This document shows positions 32,228 through 43,587 of a DNA stretch of 64,000 nt, piece by piece (the first letter of the stretch is position 1; every line of letters starts with the position of its first letter). The stretch lies in NCBI GenBank assembly GCA_013115145.1, contig JAAPAO010000001.1, forward strand, positions 186,001-250,000, given 5' to 3'. Made by a program: the position numbers and the translations under genes. The stretch is from Perkinsus chesapeaki (lineage: Eukaryota; Perkinsozoa; Perkinsida; Perkinsidae). The notes under the pieces are model-generated. The model did no database searches. It had not been told where the DNA came from and saw nothing but the letters and a program-made list of their open reading frames with translations.

Positions 32228-34456
32228 CTACTTCATCTTCAGCTCCTCAACCGTAATGAGCACTGCTGCATGCTTAGACTTCCAATCGGCAATCTCAAAG
32301 CATAGTCCCTTCCTCTCCTTCTCCCATGCCTTCTTATCTGCACTGCCATTCATCAACGGCATACACCTCCCTATTACCCTCCTCGTGCTCCCTCAATAGT
32401 CCTTCAACACTCCTTCTCCATCTCTCCCAATCCTCAGTGCCTCTCATCTTCACCCCCTCCAACTTCGTCATCAACTCCTTATAGTCTCGTTCATGCCATG
32501 CTCTAGCAGCAAGTCCCCTCTATTCCTTCGACTATGTCTACATTTTCTGCCGCCATCCATGGTCCCTCCTTTCCATCTCCCTCTCCACCACAGTAACCTT
32601 CCTCGCCTCCGCCGCAGTCCTGTCATCTCCTTCCCCCATATAGCACCATTGCCTTCGCCTTACCTCTCCTGCTCCGCGCGTATCTCCGCATCCTTCCCAG
32701 CCAGGAGCTCCAGTACACGATCGTATCTAAGTCCAGGTACATGTGGCATCCTAGCCGTCATCAGTCAGCTACCCATTCTCCTTCTCTCGAATGCGCCCCA
32801 GCCACTCAGCGTCTGCTGCATGACGAGCAGTGCGCTCCTCGTCGACCTTCCTCTTTGCTGCTTCTACCTGTAATCGGTAACCTTTCACGCGCCACATAAT
32901 TAAACGTCGTCGTTCACCTCCTCCATCATTGCTTGCACCCTTCGATCCTTCTCCTCGATTACCTTTCCAAATTGCCGAACGATACCGTCAAACTCTCTCT
33001 GAGGACCGTAACGCTATCACCACCGCCTATCACACATCCCCATCGCCCTACAGCTTGCCATTTAAACCTGTTATCAAGCTCCTTCACTGCCTTCCTTAAC
33101 GCAACTTTCTCCTTGTCTGCCTCCTTCTCCTTACCATCTTCTTCCATCTACACCATTCAATACCCTTTCCTTTCCTCAGCCCTACTACCTCATTAACAAG
33201 TGCTTTATACGCCAAATCCTTTACCTCTATTTTACGCTGAAGATCATCAATAACAACAGACAGCCTACAACACCAGGTGCTGCTACTCCACCACAGCACG
33301 CCCCTACCCCCTAATCTCCACGTTCTTCGCCTCCAGCCCCTCCCTGTATACCCTCTCCTTCTCCGCCGCGCCTGCCATGTGCTCCTCGGCAATCCTCCTG
33401 GCACCGCTGAAACAACAACGATATATCAAAGAGCTTCGCGAGTGCCCCACCCGATTTGGTGCTCCAGTTCGAGGATCCTCAGTCCATAGGCCTTCTCCGC
33501 CTCTCTCCTCTCCCGCTGGTACCTCTCATGAATACTGCCCACCTCGACCCTGTACCGTTCCGCGTCGGCTAGGGCATTACGCGCTAACTCCTCATAACTA
33601 CAAAGGATACTTTACGCACCGCGAAGATTCTTTCCAGGTCACCTTTTCTCCTTCAACCTCAGCCTTTCCTTGCATTTCGCTAGCTCCACATGTACTGCGT
33701 TGTGAGTAAGCTCCTTCCTTAACACCTTGACAGCAATGCTCAGGTCTACTCAACACCACAGTCATTTACCTCAATCTCAGCATGCAGTGCCACTGTTCGT
33801 TCCGCCTCATCCTTCTGTAATGTCTCAATACACTCATCCCTAGTCGCAATCTCCTCCCCCAGTCGATGAATCCTACACAGGGTTATCAACTCCTAGTTCA
33901 CATATAAGTCCTCCGGTCAGCTTCCCCCATGCCCCAAAGCTGTATTCACTCACTCTGTATCCCTGGCCCTAATCTCCGCTCTTTTCTCATCACCAAGAGC
34001 GCGTACCTCCGACTCTGCCGCCGATACCTTCTCACGGCACTTCTCTATAGTAGCCTCCAACTGACACAGCAGCCGCGTCGTTGATGATCATTTCACTTAG
34101 TCATCGCGCTTCATCGACCACACAAACAACTTCAAGTATCTATCTGCTTTCCTTGTAAGTTATGGGCTTAGGGGGGGAACAAAGCCTAGCCTGGGATTCG
34201 AACCCGGAGTTGTTTTCTTGATAAACAACATTACTAACCACTGGACTATTAAGGTAAATTAGCCATACTAAGACGTACAGCTTGTTGGTCTACCTTCCTA
34301 ATTGTCCCCTCCTTGTCCTCTATACATCTCATAAGCCTCGCCTCCTCAACTCGTGCAGTCTCATTCTCCTCTACACGTCGCTCTTTCTCCACCCTCAACT
34401 CCCTACCACTTGTCTCCTCCAATGTCTTGTATCTTACCCACCACACCTCTACAGCC

Positions 34457-34487
<31 letters not shown>

Positions 34488-35125
34488 AGCTCACCTCTCA
34501 ATAGCCAGCTTTGTCTCCTTCCTATGTATCTCATAGGACACTGCCAGCTCCTTTTCCTGAAAGGCCCGTCACTCCCTTGTCTCTACCGCCTTACCTTCGC
34601 CTTCAGCCCCTCCCAAGCTGCCTGCTGTGCCCTCTGCGCTGCTTCTAGCTGGCTCCTGAGCCACTTGGTCTCCTCCACCATACGAGAGAACCTGATCAGC
34701 AAGCTGCCGGCGCAGTCTGCTCACTCCCATCCTCACCCTGCATTGGCTCCGTCCAACTGAGCTTTCAGTTGCCGTTCGACACTGCTGGCCTAATGATGAC
34801 AGTCGCTCACTTTCAAGCACCAGAAATGCAGCCCTACCTCAGCCAGCTTCCTCTCAGCCTCTCTCCTTATCTCGTCAACCTTACCCTTGTAGACCTGCCG
34901 TTGGTCCTTCAAAGATCCTTCGATCCTACCCATCCTGTATATCATGGCCTGATCAACTACCCCCTTCCCACCAACAGCAGCATCATCACCTACCTTGCAT
35001 TGCTTCTCAGACAACACTTCGCCTGATAAGGGTCCTATTGGTGGGAGGGATGTTCGGGAAGCTCCCCCGCTCGAAAGGGAGCTGCGAGCCGACGGTGTAT
35101 CGGTTGGGTTACCACTATCGATCAT
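32228..35125 (-). CDS. Large coiled-coil protein A
   Basis: Starts MIDSGNPTDTPSARSSLSSG, a Ser/Pro-rich disordered leader (RTSLPPIGPLSGE), then continuous helix: MGRIEGSLKDQRQVYKGKVD, SSVERQLKAQLDGANA, EETKWLRSQLEAAQRAQQAA, EKELAVSYEIHRKETKLAIE, TLEETSGRELRVEKERRVEE, LEATIEKCREKVSAAESEVR, RLGEEIATRDECIETLQKDE and later basic helices, ending VLITVEELKMK with TAG at 32228-32230. Many introns of 40-60 nt. One intron, between GTACGT near 34275 and TGTGTCAG near 34065, is about 200 nt and holds the tRNA-like element. No recognised domain. It is adjacent to gene B in the same orientation and similar in character, so possibly an old duplication. Confidence 0.6.
34181..34256 (-). tRNA. tRNA-like element (Glu/Asp-type body) inside an intron
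   Basis: The minus strand reads TAGTCCAGTGGTTAG (the A-box/D-arm of tRNA-Glu-type genes), then a TGTTT/AAACA stem with loop ATCAAGA, then the B box GGGTTCGAATCCC. The D-stem and acceptor stem pair poorly (three of seven acceptor pairs) and the loop would give a CAA anticodon, which does not suit the short variable arm. This looks like a tRNA-derived pseudogene or SINE head rather than a working tRNA. It lies in an intron of coiled-coil gene A, same strand as the host. Confidence 0.5.
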
Positions 35126-35157
35126 GCATTATAAGTTACCATAGTCAACTGATATCG

Positions 35158-35379
35158 ATGACGATGATAGATCTTATTAAAGATAACACGACAGAGCTCA
35201 ACAAGCAGCAGCAGCAGAATGAGAAAACATTAAAGGCATTCATGCAATAGCTAGGCCACCAGAGCTGCATTTACGGAGGAACATTACCCTAGGCAGCAGA
35301 GCCGCCTCCTGGAAGCGGATGAGGAGTTTGGACGACGACAGGATGAACGTACCTATCGCAAATTATTAAAATTGTAACC
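35158..35379 (+). CDS. Short Gln/Glu-rich frame (doubtful)
   Basis: MTMIDLIKDNTTELNKQQQQ followed, in a second frame, by SRLLEADEEFGRRQDERTYR. It sits between two minus-strand genes and overlaps the 3' end of the channel gene. The composition is protein-like, but no splice junction joins the pieces. Listed only as a possibility. Confidence 0.15.
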
Positions 35380-38300
35380 GAGCAAGTAGCCTCTCCCTGA
35401 CATCTCAGGATCAAATGGTGTCCTCTGACTGAGAGTCTCCTCTAGTGCGGCACAACAATGATCAATCCTCATTGCCGCCCAGATGGACATGTCCTGGCTC
35501 GGGCTGTGGTGCTGTGAGATAAGCATCTGGCCATACCAGTAACTGTCCACACAGCTCCCCGCCACCGTTTCTGTGCAGCAGTTACGTTCCAATAGCTAAC
35601 GGCACCAGAAGGAGAGCCAGCTTAGGCGAGCCCTGCGCCACGAACACCGCTGCCAGAGCCACATGTGATGAGCAAACAGACAATATGCTGCACTGGAACA
35701 GCCTAAGCCATATATTGCCACCTGTCTCATACTTATGGCTATGCATGTATCTGAGTAACGCCTCAGAGGTAGGAGGGAGCCTCTCCTTACGTGAACTGAT
35801 AGGTGTAGATAACCATTGCTGTGCCAAAGTATAGGACCCCAGGGATGAGGATGAGGGGCGAGACAACCTGATCGGGTGTGGCTGCTGCCGCTGCTGAGGT
35901 AGGTAACAAATCCCCACCATGTAGCTCGCGCAGATCAAGAACGCAAAGCACATATCAACAAGCTCGATAGCATATGGAACCTGGGAATGGTGGCAATTTA
36001 ATGGCGCGTGACGCGGCCTTGCCTCTTACGTGTGAAAGCTGTGGATCCTCATCTGGGTGACGATACTTCTGCCAAAGCATAAGCATCAAATCTCCTCCTC
36101 GGAGGAGGGTCCATCCAAGACCGAAGCCTATCTGAGGTGATGGTATCTTTTGCACGCATGCACAATTAGCTCAAACAGGCTACCTTGGCAACGAGCATCG
36201 TAACGAGATAAACTCCAACGCTGGCAATGTCCTGTCCCATGGACCGAAGGGCATCTACACAAGGAGTGTATTTGGTGCCTTGAAATGATGGAGGCCTACT
36301 CTCAAGAGTGGTGCCAGCCATGCTAACTATCCCCGGGAACGACAGCCACACCTCACCGATAACGATGACATACCTGAGGGAGAGACCGCCGCTGATTCTG
36401 CTGCTGCTGCTTCCCGTGAGTGTGTTGATTACACAGTAAGGAGCTGGAATACAAATATACGCCGTAGGACCGACACGGTGACACCCGACCTCGTCTTCTG
36501 TCTCTCGTAGTTGACACATATCCACCTACCCGACAATGGGACCACCCATGTGGCAGGGGGGCGATACGTACCGAAATATCCTCGGCAATGCTACTATAAG
36601 CAATAGTTGAAGAATGGTAGGTACGTAAAGGGCAGCCAACTTAGTCCACAGTTCAAAGCCACCCTCCTCATTCGTACTGCATGCCCATGGCAATGCTAAA
36701 CCTTAGGGACACTATAGTGCTTCAGTACAACATTAAAGGACTACTCTGGATGGCGACTAGAGGGAGCGCGTAGCCCATGGCCCAGGTCCAATAGATTAGC
36801 TTCGTGATGCGCTGTCTGAAATACATGCGGATGCTGCTGGTAATGGCAATGTGCGGAAGCGAACCTTTTGGTGGCTTGGTGAGCCGGGAAGGTGATGTTG
36901 GGCCAAATAATGTCACTGGGGCTTGGAGCGCTGCTCACTCGCCACTCATCGGTAGAATCAGCTAATCTCAATTGCAAAGCCTAGCATCATCAAGCGAGTA
37001 TCCAAGCTTCACGCGTGCATGATGCACGATCGCTCTCACCATTTGCTTCAGTCGCATTGTCCTGAACGTTACGAATGCCGTGCAGTCCTTAATGTCCGGA
37101 ATGACCGTGGTCGGTGACTGGTCTCCTCCACCTTCAGATGTAGAGGCGCTTAACCCCCGTCCCATGATAACCCTAACAGGCGTACCCCTCCCTGCAGGAG
37201 CAGCCCTGAGGAGACCACAATCGTCCCTCTGTCCGTGAGATATGCTACACCTATGTGGCTCCACAGAACTGATTGAAGAGTCATCCATGATCACATCTAG
37301 ATCGTTCTCCCAGGTTAAGTCGAGAGCCTCGTCAGGGGAGCTGGCATCACCGAGCTCTGTGTCCACCGCTGGACTATCTGGCCCGGCAACCTGAGCCATG
37401 TTCGGTATACTCCAAGTCAAGGCATAGTAATACGCATACTAAGCTCGAAGGCTGCTATATCGTAGTGTTAACTTTGATGATTGAAAGTAATAAGAGTTAT
37501 ATAAACGGACTGCTTCCAACAGACGGCCACCCAGCTCACCCCAGCGAGTTCTCTTGGAGTACCGTCGCGTTCACCGTCCTCCTCGCTATCAGCCGTGGAG
37601 TTATTGACAGTCTCAGGTAAGGTCTGTGCTACTTGGTGCCGTGGTGTTACAGCACCATGTGGTGACTCCAACGTGGCTGAGCTGCCGTGCCACAGTGCCG
37701 TCCTTAGTGAACATATCTTTTCCTAGGGGAGCGAAGCCACTTGTTATATACAACAACCGTTACTCACTTACGTCCAAGTCCCTCACACGCCGTCGAATGG
37801 TCTTCCTTGCCGAGTTGGGAACAAGCACTCGTGGCCCCGACTGGCATCGGCTCAGAACCCTCCTCAGTCTAGTTTTGGCCCGCAAGCCCGAGACGTCGTG
37901 ACAGAACGCACAGGCTTGCACCTGGACGGAGGAGAGGGATATCGCCAAGGGACCGGGCCGACCTACGGCATCCTCCCCAAGTATTTCCGCAAAGAAGTGC
38001 CGTACAGCTCGCCGAGACCTGTGCTGCGGTGGAATGCGTTCCACCATTATCGTGCCTGCTTAGTGACCGGTGGTGTGTGTGACCTTGTATGGCCCTACGC
38101 CTCTGCTGCCAATCCTCCCCCGGCATCGAGGCTATCCATGATGAACGAACTCGGGCAAAGAGGCGGTACTCCCGTGAGAGGAGGAATAGGAATAACCTGT
38201 AGTGTGGTGATAGAGGAGGATGATTAAGGGAAGAGCACACCAAGTTAGGATGTATGCCGCCGCTACTGGAGACCAGAACCATTGTGAACTCTGGTCCAGG

Positions 38301-38944
38301 TTACTAAATGATAACAGGTTCACTCCGTATACCAAGGAATCATTATCACCCGACCAATACCTATTAAGGTTGGTGGACACTTAGTGGGTGACTTAGCGTG
38401 AATACTCACATTGGAATTAAGGTAGCAAAGGAGAGGACTGATGCCCAACAGCAGAAGGTGAAGCACATCTGACAATATCGTAGTACCATGAAGCTGAAGA
38501 ATTGAGACAACACTGGTGAAGAAGAAAAAGAGGAAGGGCTGAACTAGCATTGCCTACGCATCCGGACCGATCCACGGCAATAGGTCGAACTTGCGCAGAG
38601 AAAACCAGCTGTGGAGTATCTGAGTATCTCACGCTCATTCGTGCCCCTCAGATCGTGCCCCTACTGTCGGGAAAGGCCATACACTAGGCGGTCGCTCTAT
38701 GATGTGTAAAGCATTGTATCGGTCGATCTCTTTAGGATGGTACAACTTCTGACAATACCTATTCGTTGACCTCAGCGACACAGCAGCACTCGGGGCTACA
38801 ACAGGACTACAACTGGCGGCAGAACTTATTGTATTTGAGTATTTCATATGCTATCCATTGGGCCCAAAAGGCAATAGTGCAAACCAGGCAAGTGAAGGCG
38901 ACCTGCCTAACCATCGTCACAAAGAGGGACAGCAGCAGCAGCAT
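35353..38944 (-). CDS. TMEM63/OSCA (CSC1) family mechanosensitive ion channel
   Basis: Large polytopic protein of the calcium-permeable, stretch-gated OSCA/CSC1/TMEM63 family. Blocks follow the family order: an N-terminal hydrophobic helix (FTCLVCTIAFWAQWIAYEIL); SNLDQSSQWFWSPVAAAYIL; LLSREYRLFARVRSSW; VERIPPQHRSRRAVRHFFAE (IPxxxxxxxxLxxYF region); a disordered acidic insert; CTAFVTFRTMRLKQMV (AFVTF); EWRVSSAPSPSDIIWPNI; the channel helices near 36200-36900; KLPPF before ELVDMCFAFLICASYMVGIC; and HKYETGGNIWLRLFQCSILS (YESGGxxWPxv). It ends at TAG 35353-35355. There are many introns and I have not fixed every boundary. Plasma or endomembrane location by homology. Confidence 0.75.
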
Positions 38945-39159
38945 CTCCAGGATACCTCAGATCCGTCCATATGTTTGTAAATTCTATTCAAGCTGTTCTC
39001 CTCCCCATCATCAATACACAGTCGAAGCTTGTCACTAAGGGTGCTGAGATGTCTATCAGGACCGTCCATTCAACCCCTGCAACCCCGCAGAATTCTCGCC
39101 CGTCAGTAACACCACCCAAGTGAGCAGAGCCAATCGAGACCAAGTGTTCATGGGAAATG

Positions 39160-41580
39160 CTACATGTCCCGGAGCCTCTCCCACACTGTCCTTGCTACAG
39201 GCCGGGCAGAGGCATCGCCATGCCAGCAATCCACCATCAGCTCCCGTAGCGATCGTGGACAATCCTTAGGTAATGCTTCAAGGTCTGGTCTCATACCCTA
39301 CAGCGGAGCGAAGCGATTCACGTTTACCGTTTTTCAATGTACCTCACAGTTGAAACGTTTATAACAATTGCTATTGGTGAGAGGCTCGGTTGATCATCGT
39401 ATGGTCTTGTCCGTGTTATTATCTCATACATACAGATGGCAAAGGAATAGATGTCGACTTGATGGTCGCATGGATCGTCTGATAGTATCTCTGGTGCCAT
39501 CCACGCCCATGTGCCTAAGTACTCCTCCTCCTGCTGCCGACTTAATTAGCAAGGGTACCTCCGGCGTCCTGGACTGTAGAGCTCTCAGAAGGCTCAACGT
39601 CGTGCTTCATCAGAGCTATCCCAAAGTCTGCTATTTTGATAAAGGGGACCGACCTGTGGAACTCCATGAATTTCGTGGCGCGCAATAATTGCTGCGTACT
39701 TCGGTCCCTTGAAGGGATGCGCCAGTAGTAGATTCTGTGACTTGAGATCTCTATGAGTTATCAGTGGGTTGTTCGTATGGAGGTAGTATATCCCTTTAGC
39801 TGTATCGAAACATATCTTCTTTTTCTGAGTCACCACCACCACCGTCAACCTCCCACATTTCCGGAAGCTCAGTTGAATTTTTCTTCAGTAAAGACGTTTT
39901 GCTTTAAACATTCAATGCTGCCTGAATAATACCTCCTGGGAGGAATGTTCTATGGTCCGCTATTCCCGATACCCGACTGATCCCCCACCACCAAAGCTTA
40001 CCTGTTCCCATGTCATTTCGAGATCCTTTCGATCATATAGCACCGTACTCAGTGCCCCACCTTCACACAGCTCTGTCACCAGGCGAAGGGGGCGTGATTT
40101 GGTGAAAGCGCCCATGAACAGCATCAAGTTCGGATGCCTGCCAGCTGATAATTTTTCCCCTAACAGCCGTGGCGCCCACCTGAGGTTGACCAAAATATCG
40201 AGTTCCCGTTTGAACTCCGCCGTTTTCTCCTCGGTTTCTCGTGCCTTGCTCCAGGATATGTTTTTAATAGCTACATCTGCCTCCCTCCAAGTTCCCCGAT
40301 AGACATCAGCAGCAGCTCCGGAGCCCAGCACTGGACCGTATTCTGGCAAACTCGGTCACTAATCCCACCAAGACCATGGGCCTACCAAGATCGGCCAGAT
40401 CAACTTCCCATGGCTCATCGCCATCCTCATCGGCAGGTAGTATCCTACACTATCCTGTCACCATGCACACATCTCCCTCGCCTACTCTCTTGGAAGGTAT
40501 TTCCTAAACCCCCGTATCAGATCAGGAGTAGCATTAGCAAAGGCATGGCAACACATTATATCCTCAATAAGAGGATCGGCATCGTTCTCCAGCAAAAGCT
40601 TAACCTGCCGATGCCACCCCATCCGCCCCATCACCAGGGCCAACTACTACCATATCGGTGTACTCCATCTCCACTGCAGAATGCAGAGGCGTCCCTCCCA
40701 TATCGTTGATAGCATTAACATCAGCCTTCATGTCTATAAGACAGGCTGCCACCTGAGACGCCCCCTATCCTCGCCCACGGCCCAAATAGTACATCCGTCC
40801 AACCAATAAGGCTTGCGTGGTGTAATGCCGACCAGCCGGAAGCATCTCGAGAATCAACACTAACATTCAATTGAGGATCTTGACAGATCTCCTTGACCTC
40901 GTTCACATTTCCTGCCGCCACCTGATGCCACACCGCATTCCCCTCTATCCCTTCTGGCATAGTAGTACAGCTCGGAGGAGTGCCTCGAGAGCATCCTGTT
41001 CCCGTGGCTTGGTCCCCGCCACTATGTTTCTTAGAGACGATCGACGCCGTCTGGTAGCTATCTTCCTTATCTCCCCCATAGACCTCAGGAAATCCCCCTA
41101 TAATAACCATGGTTCTTACGGATGCACCAGCGAATCCAGAGACCTTTAGTTCCTCGATTCTAAGGCTGATCTGTTTCTTAGTTTCCGAGTCTGTAGTTGT
41201 AGCCAACAGTCCGTACTGTCTACGCATCTCCTCCTCTATTTGCCCGGCCTATCACCATCATCCGCCATCACTGCCTTGTCACTACTGTACCGTTCCTTCA
41301 AACAGCGATTCCTTTTCCTGATTCTCCTGATCCTCATCTCCCTGTTGCTGTTCCTTGAGGGCTTGTTGACACTGTAGCTTGAGCCTGACGTATCTATCCC
41401 CATAACAAGGCAGGTAAGGCGTACCGTTTAAGCTTCTTTGAAAGATCTATCCTCTGCTTGGCGTTTGTGGTCTGCGATAGGGTCTTGGAGACTGACCGGA
41501 GCTCCTGCTCTAATTTTCCTAGGTCCCCCGACAGGACCTGACAACCCCATGCCGCCGAGCTCCTGGAATCCAATCCACTT
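39160..41580 (-). CDS. Ankyrin-repeat protein kinase (TKL group)
   Basis: N-terminal helical Gln/Glu-rich part (LQCQQALKEQQQGDEDQEN), then EEEMRRQYGLLATTTDSETK, ankyrin repeats (VWHQVAAGNVNEVKEICQDP, DASGWSALHHASLIGW, NDMGGTPLHSAVEM), then a kinase domain: glycine loop VLGSGAAADVYRG, VAIK lysine, MGAFTKSRPLRLVTELCEGG, catalytic loop ITHRDLKSQNLLL, metal motif IKIADFGIALM, GTWAWMAPEIL, DIYSFAICMYEII and subdomain XI CWHGDASARPVARTVWERLR, ending RDM and TAG at 39160-39162. All core catalytic residues are present. The WMAPE motif and ankyrin-kinase order resemble the ILK/MLK/Raf-type TKL kinases common in alveolates. The 5' end is uncertain beyond about 41500. Confidence 0.8.
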
Positions 41581-42091
41581 TGCTATTGTTGAGTAAATTG
41601 AGAGCCTATCAGGGAGGAGGCTGACGTTTGTATGTTAAACAGGATTCCACAAGTCAGACCATAAAAAGCTGTTATACTTAGGCAGTCTGCCCATAAAGGC
41701 CAAGCTAGGACCAAAATTTCACGGAAGGTCGTGCGGACTTCCCCGTTCACTCACCTGGTCATCTGCTATCATAATATTCGACGCTTCAGTGCCGGCCCAG
41801 AGTGCGCTGGTGTTGATGTTGATATGGGCGTGCGCTAAACTAAAAAGCATGCTTAGAATCTCGCACGCCCAAAATGTGCCGTTTCAATCGATTTAGTTCT
41901 CGGCGTTGTTGTGAAGCATAGATTAGGCCGATAAACAAACCAATCGTTCCGACCTATCACTTAGTCCATCATAACCTTTGATGAACAGCATGTCTAACTA
42001 TGATTGATGGCTATGCTTAAGTGTTATGTGCGATATGTAATCTGTTAAGTTATTGTTATTATTATCAGCGATTGTTTAGCCTATTGGCATT
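41581..42091. other. Divergent intergenic region
   Basis: Probably holds the promoters of the ankyrin kinase and the proline-rich gene. A 9-bp perfect inverted repeat (GGGCGTGCG at 41826-41834 and its complement at 41862-41870) encloses 27 bases. Confidence 0.45.
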
Positions 42092-42881
42092 ATGTCGGCC
42101 ATAGGGAGCCCGTTGCCTGCCACCGGTTCCTACTTCGCGTCTCCCCTGCCAGAGCTGAGGTACACACTTTGATAGGTGACGTCAATATCGTTTACTTCAG
42201 TGCCAACTGGCGTACTCCTGCGAGGCCTTGCCGAGCCTTTCGTCATATAACTCTATCAACTCGGCTGACAGATCAGTTCACCCCATCTGATGGTTTCATG
42301 GCAAAGACTCTATCGAAGCAGCTGCCTCCCCCACTACGCCGTTCTCCAGTGGTGGAAGAAGTCCACCGATGCTCTGACGAGAATCGGGACAGCAGTAACC
42401 AGGTGAGCTTGATCTTGTTGTTAGCCATATAGTAGCCTCCTTTATGTCGCTATGCATATCAGGCACCGACGTCCTTATTCCCTCCCAGGCCTCCTGCTAA
42501 TAGACGGCAGTCTTTAGTCCCTCTATTTGCGGCTAGTAATGTAGCTCCTCAACTTCGGTTACGAACATCAATAGCATCTTCAATAGAGATGTCTCCTCCT
42601 CCTAAACCCGTAGCTCGCCGGTAGGTCCTCCGCTTACCATTTTCCTATTACTCTTATTCAGGCTGTCTGTGTTTTGTTGCACTCCGAATCCAGCAACACC
42701 ATTGCCATCTGCTACACCTAGTGTTGAAGTTGACTCTGCAGCTGCTGCAGCAGACATCACTGCTCAGCTGAACAACATGAGACTGCGTGGTGGTGGTAAC
42801 GAGCCGCCGAGGCATCCTGTCATCCCACGGTACGGCAAGAAACCTTTGCGGCGCGAGTCGGCGAATCTTCGTCGATTGTGA
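42092..42881 (+). CDS. Proline/alanine/arginine-rich disordered protein
   Basis: Four exons joined in phase: MSAIGSPLPATGSYFASPLP (42092 on), then SANWRTPARPCRAFRHITLS and FTPSDGFMAKTLSKQLPPPL, then APTSLFPPRPPANRRQSLVP, then LSVFCCTPNPATPLPSATPS and a conserved-looking ending RHPVIPRYGKKPLRRESANL with RRL and TGA. Introns of about 42, 59 and 41 nt have GT and AG ends. No globular domain. The basic C-terminal motif could be a docking or localisation tail. Function unknown. Confidence 0.55.
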
Positions 42882-43587
42882 CGCTCGCCGCCTTTATCAT
42901 TTGAAGCGGTCTAATGTTTGTTTAATCGTTCTATAATGAGTATCTATTGACCTGTTTTGTGGCTTCTAGTGCTGCTGCTGCTTTTACGGAGTTGTCTTCT
43001 TGGAGGTACTTGAGTATAATAATGCTGACATCCCTTTGTTGGTCTCTGTATAGTATTATGCGTTGACAAAGTCCTTACACTTTCATTCGGAAGTTGATGT
43101 TGTCATCTGTCACCACGTCTTGTGGGGGTGATACCATCTTCTTCATGGTACATTATAGTTCATTGTTGCTGATACCATTGAACCCTACTCTCATAGATGC
43201 TCCGGCCGCCGCGCCAAGTACTACTACCACAACAGTAGTGAATGCATGGGCATGTGAGCGTATCCTTAAAGTGGTGTTGTGTACACAGTTGTGGACGGTT
43301 GAGGTTGGGTAGGGTGATTGGATAAATGGTTGTTTGGTTGAAGAGGGTTATCAGGGAAGGTAGGGAATCTCCCGAAGATGACTTTGATGGGGAGACCACA
43401 TGTAGGTGTATGACATGCCGGAGGGTGGGTAGGGTCCTGGTTGGTAGGTGTCGCCCGATCAACTATGACGGAGTGGTCGAGTAGTAGGACATCTAAGACA
43501 GGAGGTTTATGCTACCAGCACACTGCTAACCTCTTTTCTCTGCCAGTAGCAGCAGCTTTGTTGGTAAGTTGACTGTTGTGATGGTTC
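42882..43587. other. Intergenic or upstream exons of the kinase gene
   Basis: Contains CTG runs (about 42972) and short frames. One plus-strand piece, LPVAAALL just before 43574, could be an alternative first exon of the kinase gene through a 42-nt intron. Confidence 0.35.

Noticed and set aside
34201-34245. Functional tRNA-Leu (CAA anticodon)
   Set aside because: The variable arm is too short for leucine tRNA, and the acceptor and D stems do not pair.
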